Assembly (NCBI RefSeq): GCF_036588685.1
Contig: NC_086378.1
Coordinates: 20,003,578-20,067,577 of the forward strand
DNA length: 64,000 bases
Source of the DNA: Mytilus trossulus
Taxonomy: Eukaryota; Mollusca; Bivalvia; Mytilida; Mytilidae
Direction of reading: 5' to 3'
The translations under genes were made by a program, and so were the position numbers. Shown here one piece after another: positions 37,349 through 49,657 of the stretch (position 1 is its first letter; every line of letters starts with the position of its first letter). The notes under the pieces were generated by a model. It searched no databases. It saw only the letters and a list, made by a program, of their open reading frames with translations, and had not been told where the DNA came from.

Positions 37349-37613
37349 TATACGACCGCAAAAATTTTAATTTTTTGGTCGTATATTGGTATCAGGTTGG
37401 CGTTGTCGTCGTCGTCGTCCGAATACTTTTGGTTTTCGCACTATAACTTTAGTTTAAGTAAATAGAAATCTATGCAATTTAAACACTAGGTTTATGACCA
37501 TAAAAGAAAGGTTTGGATTGTTTTTGTAAGTTTTGGTCCCAACAGTTTAGGAATTAGGGGCCAAAAAGGGCCCAAATAAGCATTTTCTTGGTTTTCGCAA
37601 GTTAAAAGAATAC
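37349..37613 (-). repeat. Reversed right-end fragment of the TTATACGAC element
   Basis: It begins TTTTTTATACGACCGCAAAA, contains a GTC trinucleotide run and the internal CCCAACAGTTTAGGAATTAG, and is cut off at about 37613. It is the inverse of the end of the copy at 8337-10160. Confidence 0.72.
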
Positions 37614-38433
37614 ATGTCAGTTTTCAAATCCCATGTACAGAATAAGGATAAATCATGGATATCTAAAAAAGAGGGACGAAAGATACCAGAGGGACAGTCA
37701 AAATGCCAACGAGGTTCAGGTTTTGCTTTTCTTATTTTAAATGCTTCATGGGAATATAATATACAGCATTTTTATATTTAGAGAGCTTATATTCTTCTGC
37801 ATTTTTTAATCTCGTCTATAAATAAAACTAACCTTTGGAGTACATTATCATATAAAGATTAAAATAAATTGCAAAAAATACCAAGTAGTCCAAGATCAAG
37901 ATATTTATAAATATCTTCGAAGTTGTGATTGAGAACTTTGTTTTCCTAAAACATATCTTTTTTGCAGTTAAGCAAGGTTCTTAAATTGAAGAAAATACAG
38001 TTCTAAAATTAACATTGTTGATCTCAAGTAAAAATTGAATGTATAGTAAAAAAAAGGCAGTGGCTATTTGACTGGCAGCGGCAAAATAGCAAATTTGCTA
38101 TTTAGCCGGCTCTAATTAAATTATATTTCACTGGAATTAAAATATGTAAAAACAATAATCAAATATGAGATTGCTCATATAGAGAATAGATAAGCAACAA
38201 TAGAGCTGAAAAACGCTCAGTGGTCAATTGTGTGATTGAACAGTATTGAACATTTATTGAACATTTAAACATTTTGAGATGAACAGTTTTCGAATGATTT
38301 AATGTATTGTTATTCTTATCTGTTATTGATTATAGTATCTAATAAAAAAAATATAAATCTTTTGCAATTTTCTTTATACATATGCATGTGCTTTATGGTT
38401 TCAAAAGGGTTAGAAATGCGTTCATTATATATA
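37614..38433. other. Gene-free AT-rich stretch
   Basis: No exon or RNA gene is recognised. It starts with a short AGAGGGACGAAAGATACCAG block, which also occurs as GAGGGACGAAAGACACCAAA at 38603. Confidence 0.35.
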
Positions 38434-38442
38434 TTCCGGACC

Positions 38443-38574
38443 ATACCTCATATGGTCCGGCCCGTTAATAACCAAATGAGTATTATACTCATATGGTCCG
38501 ACCATACGCGTATGGTCGGACCATATGAGTATAATACTCATTTGGTTATTAACGGGCCGGACCATATGAGGTAT
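38443..38574. repeat. Perfect 132-bp spacerless palindrome
   Basis: The centre is ACGCGT, between 38508 and 38509. The 66-base right arm is the exact inverse of the left arm by eye; the match ends at 38575. Recurring words are CATATGGTCCGG, GAGTATTATACTC and GTTATTAACGGGCC. It could extrude as a cruciform. Confidence 0.9.
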
Positions 38575-38602
38575 ATTTTTTTTTCAAATTACATTATAAA
38601 AG

Positions 38603-38790
38603 AGGGACGAAAGACACCAAAGGGACAATCAAACTCATAAATCTAAAACAAACTGACAACGCCATGGCTAAAAATGAAAAAGACAAACAGAAAAACAATA
38701 GTACACATGACACAACATAGAAAACTAAAGAATAAACAACACGAACCCCAACAAAAACTAGGGGTGATCTCAGGTGCTCCGGAAGGGTAT
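38603..38790 (+). repeat. Dispersed repeat with GAGGGACGAAAGACACC start
   Basis: It contains GGACAATCAAACTCATAA, AACTGACAACGCCATGGC and ends near AGGTGCTCCGGAAGGGTA. I remember this as a very common mussel repeat. It lies inside the putative TIR element. Confidence 0.55.
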
Positions 38791-39750
38791 ATAATGTTTC
38801 AATAATACAAAAACTTTATCTAAAAACATGACAATTTTTTAATTTTATAATCCAAAAACTTCGTAAAAATTGAATATTGATGACATAGTTAGTTTTCATC
38901 GCTAGTTACATTCGTGCATGTAGGCTTGGTTGACATTCACTTCCACATGGTATCATAGCTTTTTTGCATTTGCAAGAAATTTGTGCACGATCGTTTTCAT
39001 TTACACATTTTGTTTGCGAGTGAAAAACAAGCCTTTCTTGCAGTTGCATACAGTGATACCGAGCTCTTTGGCCATTCCGATGTCTACGGTGTTTTTAAGA
39101 AGCTCTACATCTCAAATATCGTAACATGACTGCAATACACCATCTTCACAACACAACTTAAATAAACTAATTGAATGTTACTTTCCAGTGCAGTGACTTC
39201 TTATATAAATGTAACAGTTCATTAAGAAGTTTTTGGTATTTAATTTTTTAGTCGACCTATTGCCATTTACTCGTAATAACAAATCGGTAATGACCATCGG
39301 TAATGACCATCGGTATAAAATGTGTTTACTATAAATTTGACAATTAAGTAAAATAACTATGTGAAACTTCTTATTTTTATTTAGCTTATCTTTTTATTAT
39401 AATATAATAATAAAATTACCTACATGATAGCGTCTTTTTAATGAACGGTCATACCATATGCAGAGTTTAGAAGTATTTAAAAAAAAGTAAACTGTAACAG
39501 AGTGTTAATTACCCCGACCATACGCGTACGGTCGGACCATATCAGTATATACCCATATGGTCATGACCATACGCGTATGGTCCAAATACTCATATGGTCC
39601 GGAACATATACATAAAATATACATAATAAGACATATAAAAATGTGAAGATGTGGTATGATTGCTTAAGAGACAACTCTCCACAAGAGACCAAAATGACAC
39701 AGAACACATAAACAAGCAACGTGTCCACCGCAATATTCAATAAAAATAAT

Positions 39751-41186
39751 AGCGCTAATAGGGGTATTTCATCTATAAGAAAACATTATTACCACCAGAG
39801 ATATGAACTTAATTGAAAGTCCTTTTCTAAGAGGTGCAACGTACAACAAACGTATTATAAGTGAATAGGTAACAAATAGGTAACAGGGTATTTACCGAGT
39901 GCTGGAACGGGTACATGCGCTCTAATAGGGTAATTTCATCTCTAAGAACACATTGTTACCACCAGAGACATGAACACAATTAAAAAACGATTTATTTTAA
40001 AGTGCAACGTATACCCTGCGCATTAAAAGCGAATAAGGAACGAATAAGTAACCGGGTATTATCCGAGCGCTGGAACGGGAACATACGCGCTAATAAGGAT
40101 ATTTCATCTATAAGAACACATTATTACCACCAGAGATATGAACACAATTGAAAATCCTTTTCTAAAAGGTGCAACGTACAACAAACGTAAAAAAGCGAAT
40201 AGGTAACGAATAGGTAACAGGGTATTAACCGAGCTCTGGAACGGGTACATGCGCGCAAATAGGGTCATTTCATCTCTAAGAACACATTGTTACCACCAGA
40301 GACATGAACACAATTGAAAATCCTTTTCTAAAAGGTGCAACGTACAACAAACGTATTATAAGAACGTATACCCTGCGCATTAAAAGCGAATAAGGAACGA
40401 ATAAGTAACAGGGTATCACTTTAGCGCTGAAACGGGTACATATATTCTATTAGGGTAATTTCACCTCTAAGAACCAACACTGTTACCACCAGAGACACAA
40501 AACTATTTCTTTTTTAAAGTGTAACGCATAACACACATTTTAAAAGCGAATAAGGAACGAATAAGTAACAGGGTACCAGTCGAGCGCTGAAACGGGTACA
40601 TATGTTCTTTTAGGGTTATTTCACCTCTAAGAACCGACAGTTACCACCAGAGACACAAAATCATTTCTTTTTTTAAAGTGCAAAGCATAACACACGTTTT
40701 AAAAGCGAATAAGGGTCGAATAAGTAACAGGGTATCACTGAGTCGAGCGCTGAAACGGGAAGATATGTTCTATTAGGGTTATTTCACCTTTTAGAACCGA
40801 CAATTACAACCAGAGACACAAAAATATTTCTTTTGTTAAAGCGAAACGCATAACACACGTTTTATAAGCGAATAAGGAACGAATAATTAACAGGATATCA
40901 GTGTAGCGGTGAAACGGGTACATAGGCGCTAATAGGGTTTTTTCAACTCAGAGAACACATAATTACCACCAGTGACATGAACACAATTAAAAAACGATTT
41001 ATTTCAAGGTGCAACGTAAATCACGCGTATTAAAAGCGATTAAGGAACGAATAAGTAACAGGATATAAACCGAGCGGGTCATTTCATCTCTAAGAACACA
41101 TTTCATCTCTAAGAACACATTGTTATCACCAGAGACATGGACACAATTGAAAATCCTTTTCTAAAAGGTGCAACGTACAACAAACC
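39751..41186. repeat. Tandem array, about 165-bp unit (copy 1)
   Basis: About eight diverged units share AGCGCTAATAGGG, TTACCACCAGAGACATGAAC, AAAGCGAATAAGGAACGAAT and GAGCGCTGGAACGGG. The unit length varies between about 155 and 190 bp. Confidence 0.85.
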
Positions 41187-42322
41187 AAGGTGTATCTCTA
41201 GTAATATTTTCAAAGACCAGGGACCCTATATGACATACACAAGACCCCATGGTCTTATCCTAAGTAATATTTTCATAAGAACAGGCACCCCATATGACAT
41301 ACACAAGACGCCATGGTCTTATCTCTAGTAATATTTACAAAGACCAAGGACCCCATATGACATACACAAGACACCATGGTCTTATCTCTAGTAATATTTT
41401 CATAAGACCAGGGACCCAATATGACATACACAAGACCCCATGGTCTTATCTCTAGTAATAATTTCATAAGACCAGGGACCCCATATGACATACACAAGAC
41501 ACCAAGGTCGTATCTCTAGTAATATTTACAAAGACCAAGGACCCCATATGACATACACAAGACACCATGGTCTTATCTCTAGTAATATTTTCATAAGACC
41601 AGGGACCCAATATGACATACACAAGACCCCATGGTCTTATCTCTAGTAATATTTTCATAAGACCAGGGACCCCATATGACATACACAAGACGCCATGGTC
41701 TTATCTCTAGTAATATTTTCATAAGACCAGGGACCCAATATGACATACACAAGACCCCATGGTCTTATCTCTAGTAATATTTTCATAAGACCAGGGACCC
41801 AATATGACATACACAAGACCCCATGGTCTTATCTCTAGTAATATTTTCATAAGACCAGGGACCCCATATGACATACACAAGACACCAATGTCGTATCTCT
41901 AGTAATATTTTCAAAGACCATGGACCCCATATGACATACACAAGACACCAAGGTCGTATCTCTAGTAATATTTTCAAAGACCATGGACCCCATATGACAT
42001 ACACAAGACCCCATGGTCTTATCTCTAGTAATATTTTCAAAGACCAGGGACCTTATATGTCATACACAAGACACCATGGTCTTATCTCTAGTAATATTTT
42101 CAAAGACCAGGGACCCTATATAACATACACAAGACACCACGGTCTTATCTCTAGTAATAATTTCATAAGACCAGGGACCCCATATGACATACACAAGACG
42201 CCATGGTCTTAGCTCTAGTAATATTTTCATAAGACCATGGACCATATATTACATATACAAGACACCACGGTTTTATCTCTAGTAATATTTTCATAAGACC
42301 AAGGACAATATGACATACATAA
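41187..42322. repeat. Tandem array, about 63-bp unit, about 18 copies (copy 1)
   Basis: Each unit has ATCTCTAGTAATATTTTC, a TAAGACCAGGGACCC variant, and CATATGACATACACAAGAC followed by CCATGGTC. Units are 62-64 bp. Open frames on both strands with repeated GPWS or DKTMVSCVCH-type peptides are products of the repeat, not genes. Confidence 0.93.
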
Positions 42323-42689
42323 GGTGCAAATTGAACATACCTTGTGCAATGTGAGTATATGCACGGCATGACATTTCAAGGCGCTTGTGTGCATAAAATG
42401 CTTCTAATATGCGTGGCTGCACTATTTCCCGTGCATAGTCTATTCAACTTCACAGGACAGAATTTAATGCATTTCTGTTTTGTTGTGTACGCTACTGACG
42501 ACCACCTAGGACAGTTTGTTAAAAATAAAACACGTTGAGACTTTGTTAATCTCACAAACAAGAAATGCCACAAAACAGTCAGCCTTAAGTTACATAGATT
42601 TAATTATGACTATTGAACGTGTAGCTAGCCTAGCTGCTACATAGATATTGATAGCAGATAGACTAGCTACTCGTTAAGTAAAAAAAATC

Positions 42690-43216
42690 TCTCATGGATG
42701 TGTAACTAAGCTACTGGACCAACTTCAGTGGGAATCACTGCAACACAGACGATGGAAACAGTGTCTGGTGCTGTGTTACAAGACTCAACACGAGATGATT
42801 GCCATTCATCCAGCCAAATACTACACAACAGGGGACAGTAGGACCAGGGGCAACCATAAATTTAGAAAAACTAGAGTGAAGAGGGATGTATACTACCACT
42901 CATTCTTCCCAAGAACAACTAGAGAATGGAATAAACTCCCCGAATCTGTAGTGGAGTCTGGATCTCTAGAGGACTTCAGGGCCAGAGTGAATACCATCCC
43001 CTGGACCCAGCCACATCTGAAATAGACAGCAGGATAACCAGTGTACATAGATGTAATTAATATCATATTTTATTGTAAACACCGTCCAGTTTATTTCCTG
43101 GACTTTTACTTTTGGCCAGAAGAGTGGCCTCCTGTCTGTTTGAGATGCGCCCGAGTCAATTACACTTTACTACAGAGTTCGACTCGTAGTGGGAAGAAGA
43201 AGAAGAAGAAGAAGAA
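42690..43216 (+). mobile_element. 5'-truncated non-LTR retrotransposon 3' end (CR1/L2-like), copy 1
   Basis: The open frame 42696-43025 encodes the last 109 residues of a reverse transcriptase ORF2: VTKLLDQLQWESLQHRRWKQ, then YYHSFFPRTTREWNKLPESV and a final LEDFRARV. This SFFPRT..W..LP pattern is the usual C-terminus of jockey-superfamily (CR1/L2-like) ORF2 proteins, after the RT domain. A 3' UTR of about 165 bp follows, ending in a GAA tail (43192-43216), typical of CR1/L2 elements that end in short repeats. Endonuclease and RT domains are missing, so it is dead by 5' truncation. Confidence 0.82.
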
Positions 43217-44702
43217 ATGATAAAAAAAAAACTTTGGAGACTAATAATTGCAGGAAAGCAGGGTTGGGTATAACGGACCCACTTGTAGAAAAATAACCAT
43301 ATGTTAACATAAAGTTTTGTACAGATATTATTTCATTGTAGATTAGAGAAAACATATTTGTATCAAACTTTATGAAATTAACTATACTAATATTATAGTA
43401 TTGTCATACCAACGCTGTTTATTGTATTTCGTGTATAAGAAGAGGTGGTGGCAATTTTTTAATACTTTTACCCCCCCCCCCATTTTCTTTGAATTTGGGT
43501 CTTTCTAAATTTCACTCTAGTTGCTAGGGTCACCCTACCCCAACTTTGGACCTCAATTTTAAATGTTTCATAACTTTACCCACCTGGGTCTTTGGGTCTA
43601 GGCAAACTGTAGGGATTTTTGTTTATGAATTGCAGAATGAGGAGGTGATGTCACTTTTATTGTAAACATTAGTTATTTAATACTGAGAGAGGTCAGATTC
43701 GTCTTTGAATAACTTTCTACTTTGGAAATTAAAGAACTTTAACACATTTAATACAATGATTGGTTCATCAATTAGGCAAAAGTCTTTATTCAAAATTACA
43801 TTCGGGGCTCATTTTGTCCGAATTGCACTAAGACGAATGAATGACCAATCAAACACGACATGTACATCAAATACAGTTTTTCACATTGGGTTGTCGGCCT
43901 TGAAATTCTTTTACACAAACAGCGTATTTTTAAATCAGAAGTTAACTGTCATTATTTATTTTAAACAACACATTCGTCTTATTTCAGGTCAAGAGTACTT
44001 GCTATTTATCAAGCTTCCTGATCACCAAATCTTAATTATACATGTTGTAATATCATACATAAAAAAACACCGATGTTTGTTAAATAGTTTAATGTATACT
44101 CTATGCACTGAAGCCAAGAAAGGTGAGGTCTGTTCCCGTTGAAATATTGTTAGTTACCTACAATGAATTTCAACACATCTACCTCAGGTTTCAACGGGGC
44201 CCTTTGACCTCAATAACATATGAATATAGAATTGATTGGGATTGGGATTGATACACTTTAATAGAACAAGGACTTGTATAGGCTGTTTAGCATTAGTTTT
44301 TTAATTTTTGAAGTTGAAAATTATGTTACAGGGCACAAAGGTATCTTTAAATTTATTTCTTACTGAAAATCTAAAGCTATTAAACCATTGATGTGGGTTA
44401 TACATCCAGTGATTGGGAAGATGATGATCTCAGAGGTAGAGATTAACTTATAAAGATCAGTAGCCAGCTGGGTCGGCGTACGGTCGGACCATATCAGTAT
44501 ATACCCATATGGTCATGACCATACGCGTATGGTCCAAATACTCATATGGTCCGGAACATATACATAAAATATACATAATAAGACATATAAAAATGTGAAG
44601 ATGTGGTATGATTGCTTAAGAGACAACTCTCCACAAGAGACCAAAATGACACAGAACACATAAACAAGCAACGTGTCCACCGCAATATTCAATAAAAATA
44701 AT

Positions 44703-46138
44703 AGCGCTAATAGGGGTATTTCATCTATAAGAAAACATTATTACCACCAGAGATATGAACTTAATTGAAAGTCCTTTTCTAAGAGGTGCAACGTACAACA
44801 AACGTATTATAAGTGAATAGGTAACAAATAGGTAACAGGGTATTTACCGAGTGCTGGAACGGGTACATGCGCTCTAATAGGGTAATTTCATCTCTAAGAA
44901 CACATTGTTACCACCAGAGACATGAACACAATTAAAAAACGATTTATTTTAAAGTGCAACGTATACCCTGCGCATTAAAAGCGAATAAGGAACGAATAAG
45001 TAACCGGGTATTATCCGAGCGCTGGAACGGGAACATACGCGCTAATAAGGATATTTCATCTATAAGAACACATTATTACCACCAGAGATATGAACACAAT
45101 TGAAAATCCTTTTCTAAAAGGTGCAACGTACAACAAACGTAAAAAAGCGAATAGGTAACGAATAGGTAACAGGGTATTAACCGAGCTCTGGAACGGGTAC
45201 ATGCGCGCAAATAGGGTCATTTCATCTCTAAGAACACATTGTTACCACCAGAGACATGAACACAATTGAAAATCCTTTTCTAAAAGGTGCAACGTACAAC
45301 AAACGTATTATAAGAACGTATACCCTGCGCATTAAAAGCGAATAAGGAACGAATAAGTAACAGGGTATCACTTTAGCGCTGAAACGGGTACATATATTCT
45401 ATTAGGGTAATTTCACCTCTAAGAACCAACACTGTTACCACCAGAGACACAAAACTATTTCTTTTTTAAAGTGTAACGCATAACACACATTTTAAAAGCG
45501 AATAAGGAACGAATAAGTAACAGGGTACCAGTCGAGCGCTGAAACGGGTACATATGTTCTTTTAGGGTTATTTCACCTCTAAGAACCGACAGTTACCACC
45601 AGAGACACAAAATCATTTCTTTTTTTAAAGTGCAAAGCATAACACACGTTTTAAAAGCGAATAAGGGTCGAATAAGTAACAGGGTATCACTGAGTCGAGC
45701 GCTGAAACGGGAAGATATGTTCTATTAGGGTTATTTCACCTTTTAGAACCGACAATTACAACCAGAGACACAAAAATATTTCTTTTGTTAAAGCGAAACG
45801 CATAACACACGTTTTATAAGCGAATAAGGAACGAATAATTAACAGGATATCAGTGTAGCGGTGAAACGGGTACATAGGCGCTAATAGGGTTTTTTCAACT
45901 CAGAGAACACATAATTACCACCAGTGACATGAACACAATTAAAAAACGATTTATTTCAAGGTGCAACGTAAATCACGCGTATTAAAAGCGATTAAGGAAC
46001 GAATAAGTAACAGGATATAAACCGAGCGGGTCATTTCATCTCTAAGAACACATTTCATCTCTAAGAACACATTGTTATCACCAGAGACATGGACACAATT
46101 GAAAATCCTTTTCTAAAAGGTGCAACGTACAACAAACC
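44703..46138. repeat. Tandem array, about 165-bp unit (copy 2)
   Basis: Copy of 39751-41186 within the second 4.95-kb block. Confidence 0.85.
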
Positions 46139-47274
46139 AAGGTGTATCTCTAGTAATATTTTCAAAGACCAGGGACCCTATATGACATACACAAGACCCC
46201 ATGGTCTTATCCTAAGTAATATTTTCATAAGAACAGGCACCCCATATGACATACACAAGACGCCATGGTCTTATCTCTAGTAATATTTACAAAGACCAAG
46301 GACCCCATATGACATACACAAGACACCATGGTCTTATCTCTAGTAATATTTTCATAAGACCAGGGACCCAATATGACATACACAAGACCCCATGGTCTTA
46401 TCTCTAGTAATAATTTCATAAGACCAGGGACCCCATATGACATACACAAGACACCAAGGTCGTATCTCTAGTAATATTTACAAAGACCAAGGACCCCATA
46501 TGACATACACAAGACACCATGGTCTTATCTCTAGTAATATTTTCATAAGACCAGGGACCCAATATGACATACACAAGACCCCATGGTCTTATCTCTAGTA
46601 ATATTTTCATAAGACCAGGGACCCCATATGACATACACAAGACGCCATGGTCTTATCTCTAGTAATATTTTCATAAGACCAGGGACCCAATATGACATAC
46701 ACAAGACCCCATGGTCTTATCTCTAGTAATATTTTCATAAGACCAGGGACCCAATATGACATACACAAGACCCCATGGTCTTATCTCTAGTAATATTTTC
46801 ATAAGACCAGGGACCCCATATGACATACACAAGACACCAATGTCGTATCTCTAGTAATATTTTCAAAGACCATGGACCCCATATGACATACACAAGACAC
46901 CAAGGTCGTATCTCTAGTAATATTTTCAAAGACCATGGACCCCATATGACATACACAAGACCCCATGGTCTTATCTCTAGTAATATTTTCAAAGACCAGG
47001 GACCTTATATGTCATACACAAGACACCATGGTCTTATCTCTAGTAATATTTTCAAAGACCAGGGACCCTATATAACATACACAAGACACCACGGTCTTAT
47101 CTCTAGTAATAATTTCATAAGACCAGGGACCCCATATGACATACACAAGACGCCATGGTCTTAGCTCTAGTAATATTTTCATAAGACCATGGACCATATA
47201 TTACATATACAAGACACCACGGTTTTATCTCTAGTAATATTTTCATAAGACCAAGGACAATATGACATACATAA
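46139..47274. repeat. Tandem array, about 63-bp unit (copy 2)
   Basis: Copy of 41187-42322 within the second 4.95-kb block. Confidence 0.93.
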
Positions 47275-47641
47275 GGTGCAAATTGAACATACCTTGTGCA
47301 ATGTGAGTATATGCACGGCATGACATTTCAAGGCGCTTGTGTGCATAAAATGCTTCTAATATGCGTGGCTGCACTATTTCCCGTGCATAGTCTATTCAAC
47401 TTCACAGGACAGAATTTAATGCATTTCTGTTTTGTTGTGTACGCTACTGACGACCACCTAGGACAGTTTGTTAAAAATAAAACACGTTGAGACTTTGTTA
47501 ATCTCACAAACAAGAAATGCCACAAAACAGTCAGCCTTAAGTTACATAGATTTAATTATGACTATTGAACGTGTAGCTAGCCTAGCTGCTACATAGATAT
47601 TGATAGCAGATAGACTAGCTACTCGTTAAGTAAAAAAAATC

Positions 47642-48168
47642 TCTCATGGATGTGTAACTAAGCTACTGGACCAACTTCAGTGGGAATCACTGCAACACAG
47701 ACGATGGAAACAGTGTCTGGTGCTGTGTTACAAGACTCAACACGAGATGATTGCCATTCATCCAGCCAAATACTACACAACAGGGGACAGTAGGACCAGG
47801 GGCAACCATAAATTTAGAAAAACTAGAGTGAAGAGGGATGTATACTACCACTCATTCTTCCCAAGAACAACTAGAGAATGGAATAAACTCCCCGAATCTG
47901 TAGTGGAGTCTGGATCTCTAGAGGACTTCAGGGCCAGAGTGAATACCATCCCCTGGACCCAGCCACATCTGAAATAGACAGCAGGATAACCAGTGTACAT
48001 AGATGTAATTAATATCATATTTTATTGTAAACACCGTCCAGTTTATTTCCTGGACTTTTACTTTTGGCCAGAAGAGTGGCCTCCTGTCTGTTTGAGATGC
48101 GCCCGAGTCAATTACACTTTACTACAGAGTTCGACTCGTAGTGGGAAGAAGAAGAAGAAGAAGAAGAA
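47642..48168 (+). mobile_element. Non-LTR retrotransposon 3' end, copy 2
   Basis: Same fragment as at 42690-43216, open frame 47648-47977, amplified as part of the 4.95-kb block rather than by separate insertion. Confidence 0.82.
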
Positions 48169-49657
48169 ATGATAAAAAAAAAACTTTGGAGACTAATAAT
48201 TGCAGGAAAGCAGGGTTGGGTATAACGGACCCACTTGTAGAAAAATAACCATATGTTAACATAAAGTTTTGTACAGATATTATTTCATTGTAGATTAGAG
48301 AAAACATATTTGTATCAAACTTTATGAAATTAACTATACTAATATTATAGTATTGCCATACCAACGCTGTTTATTGTATTTCGTGTATAAGAAGAGGTGG
48401 TGGCAATTTTTTAATACTTTTACCCCCCCCCCCCCCATTTTCTTTGAATTTGGGTCTTTCTAAATTTCACTCTAGTTGCTAGGGTCACCCTACCCCAACT
48501 TTGGACCTCAATTTTAAATGTTTCATAACTTTACCCACCTGGGTCTTTGGGTCTAGGCAAACTGTAGGGATTTTTGTTTATGAATTGCAGAATGAGGAGG
48601 TGATGTCACTTTTATTGTAAACATTAGTTATTTAATACTGAGAGAGGTCAGATTCGTCTTTGAATAACTTTCTACTTTGGAAATTAAAGAACTTTAACAC
48701 ATTTAATACAATGATTGGTTCATCAATTAGGCAAAAGTCTTTATTCAAAATTACATTCGGGGCTCATTTTGTCCGAATTGCACTAAGACGAATGAATGAC
48801 CAATCAAACACGACATGTACATCAAATACAGTTTTTCACATTGGGTTGTCGGCCTTGAAATTCTTTTACACAAACAGCGTATTTTTAAATCAGAAGTTAA
48901 CTGTCATTATTTATTTTAAACAACACATTCGTCTTATTTCAGGTCAAGAGTACTTGCTATTTATCAAGCTTCCTGATCACCAAATCTTAATTATACATGT
49001 TGTAATATCATACATAAAAAAACACCGATGTTTGTTAAATAGTTTAATGTATACTCTATGCACTGAAGCCAAGAAAGGTGAGGTCTGTTCCCGTTGAAAT
49101 ATTGTTAGTTACCTACAATGAATTTCAACACATCTACCTCAGGTTTCAACGGGGCCCTTTGACCTCAATAACATATGAATATAGAATTGATTGGGATTGG
49201 GATTGATACACTTTAATAGAACAAGGACTTGTATAGGCTGTTTAGCATTAGTTTTTTAATTTTTGAAGTTGAAAATTATGTTACAGGGCACAAAGGTATC
49301 TTTAAATTTATTTCTTACTGAAAATCTAAAGCTATTAAACCATTGATGTGGGTTATACATCCAGTGATTGGGAAGATGATGATCTCAGAGGTAGAGATTA
49401 ACTTATAAAGATCAGTAGCCAGCTGGGTCGGCGTACGGTCGGACCATATCAGTATATACCCATATGGTCATGACCATACGCGTATGGTCCAAATACTCAT
49501 ATGGTCCGGAACATATACATAAAATATACATAATAAGACATATAAAAATGTGAAGATGTGGTATGATTGCTTAAGAGACAACTCTCCACAAGAGACCAAA
49601 ATGACACAGAACACATAAACAAGCAACGTGTCCACCGCAATATTCAATAAAAATAAT

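Larger units (their letters stand above)
38434..39604. mobile_element. Putative 1.17-kb TIR element with palindromic ends
   Basis: The left end TTCCGGACCATA (38434-38445) is exactly inverted at 39593-39604. Both ends continue into CATATGGTCC and ACCATACGCGTATGGTC motifs; the left end forms a perfect 132-bp palindrome and the right end a shorter imperfect one (39515-39604). No target duplication is clear because the flanks are AT-rich (TATATA and CATATA). No protein is recognised inside; 38603-38785 is another dispersed repeat. Confidence 0.5.
39524..44475. repeat. 4.95-kb tandem block, copy 1
   Basis: It begins GCGTACGGTCGGACC inside the right end of the palindromic element and ends AGCCAGCTGGGTCG. 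It contains a 165-bp array, a 63-bp array, a non-LTR retrotransposon 3' end and about 1.2 kb of other sequence. Copy 2 follows directly. The poly-C run at about 43471 has 11 C here, 14 in copy 2 and 13 in copy 3, which accounts for all the length differences I can see. Confidence 0.95.
44476..49430. repeat. 4.95-kb tandem block, copy 2
   Basis: Matches copy 1 at an offset of 4952 bp before, and 4955 bp after, the poly-C run. A substitution seen is T in copy 1 (about 43405, TATTGTCATACC) versus C in copies 2 and 3. Confidence 0.95.

Noticed and set aside
38302..38640. 112-residue ORF spanning the palindrome
   Set aside because: Half of it is the palindrome read through, so the frame is fixed by symmetry; no domain or homologous repeat ORF.
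41783..42212. ORFs of 85 and 114 residues on opposite strands in the 63-bp array
   Set aside because: Repeat-derived open frames over the same bases on both strands; identical in all three blocks because the DNA is identical.
43705..44142. 145-residue ORF present in all three blocks
   Set aside because: It begins with TTG rather than ATG, shows no recognisable domain, and its conservation is explained by the recent triplication.
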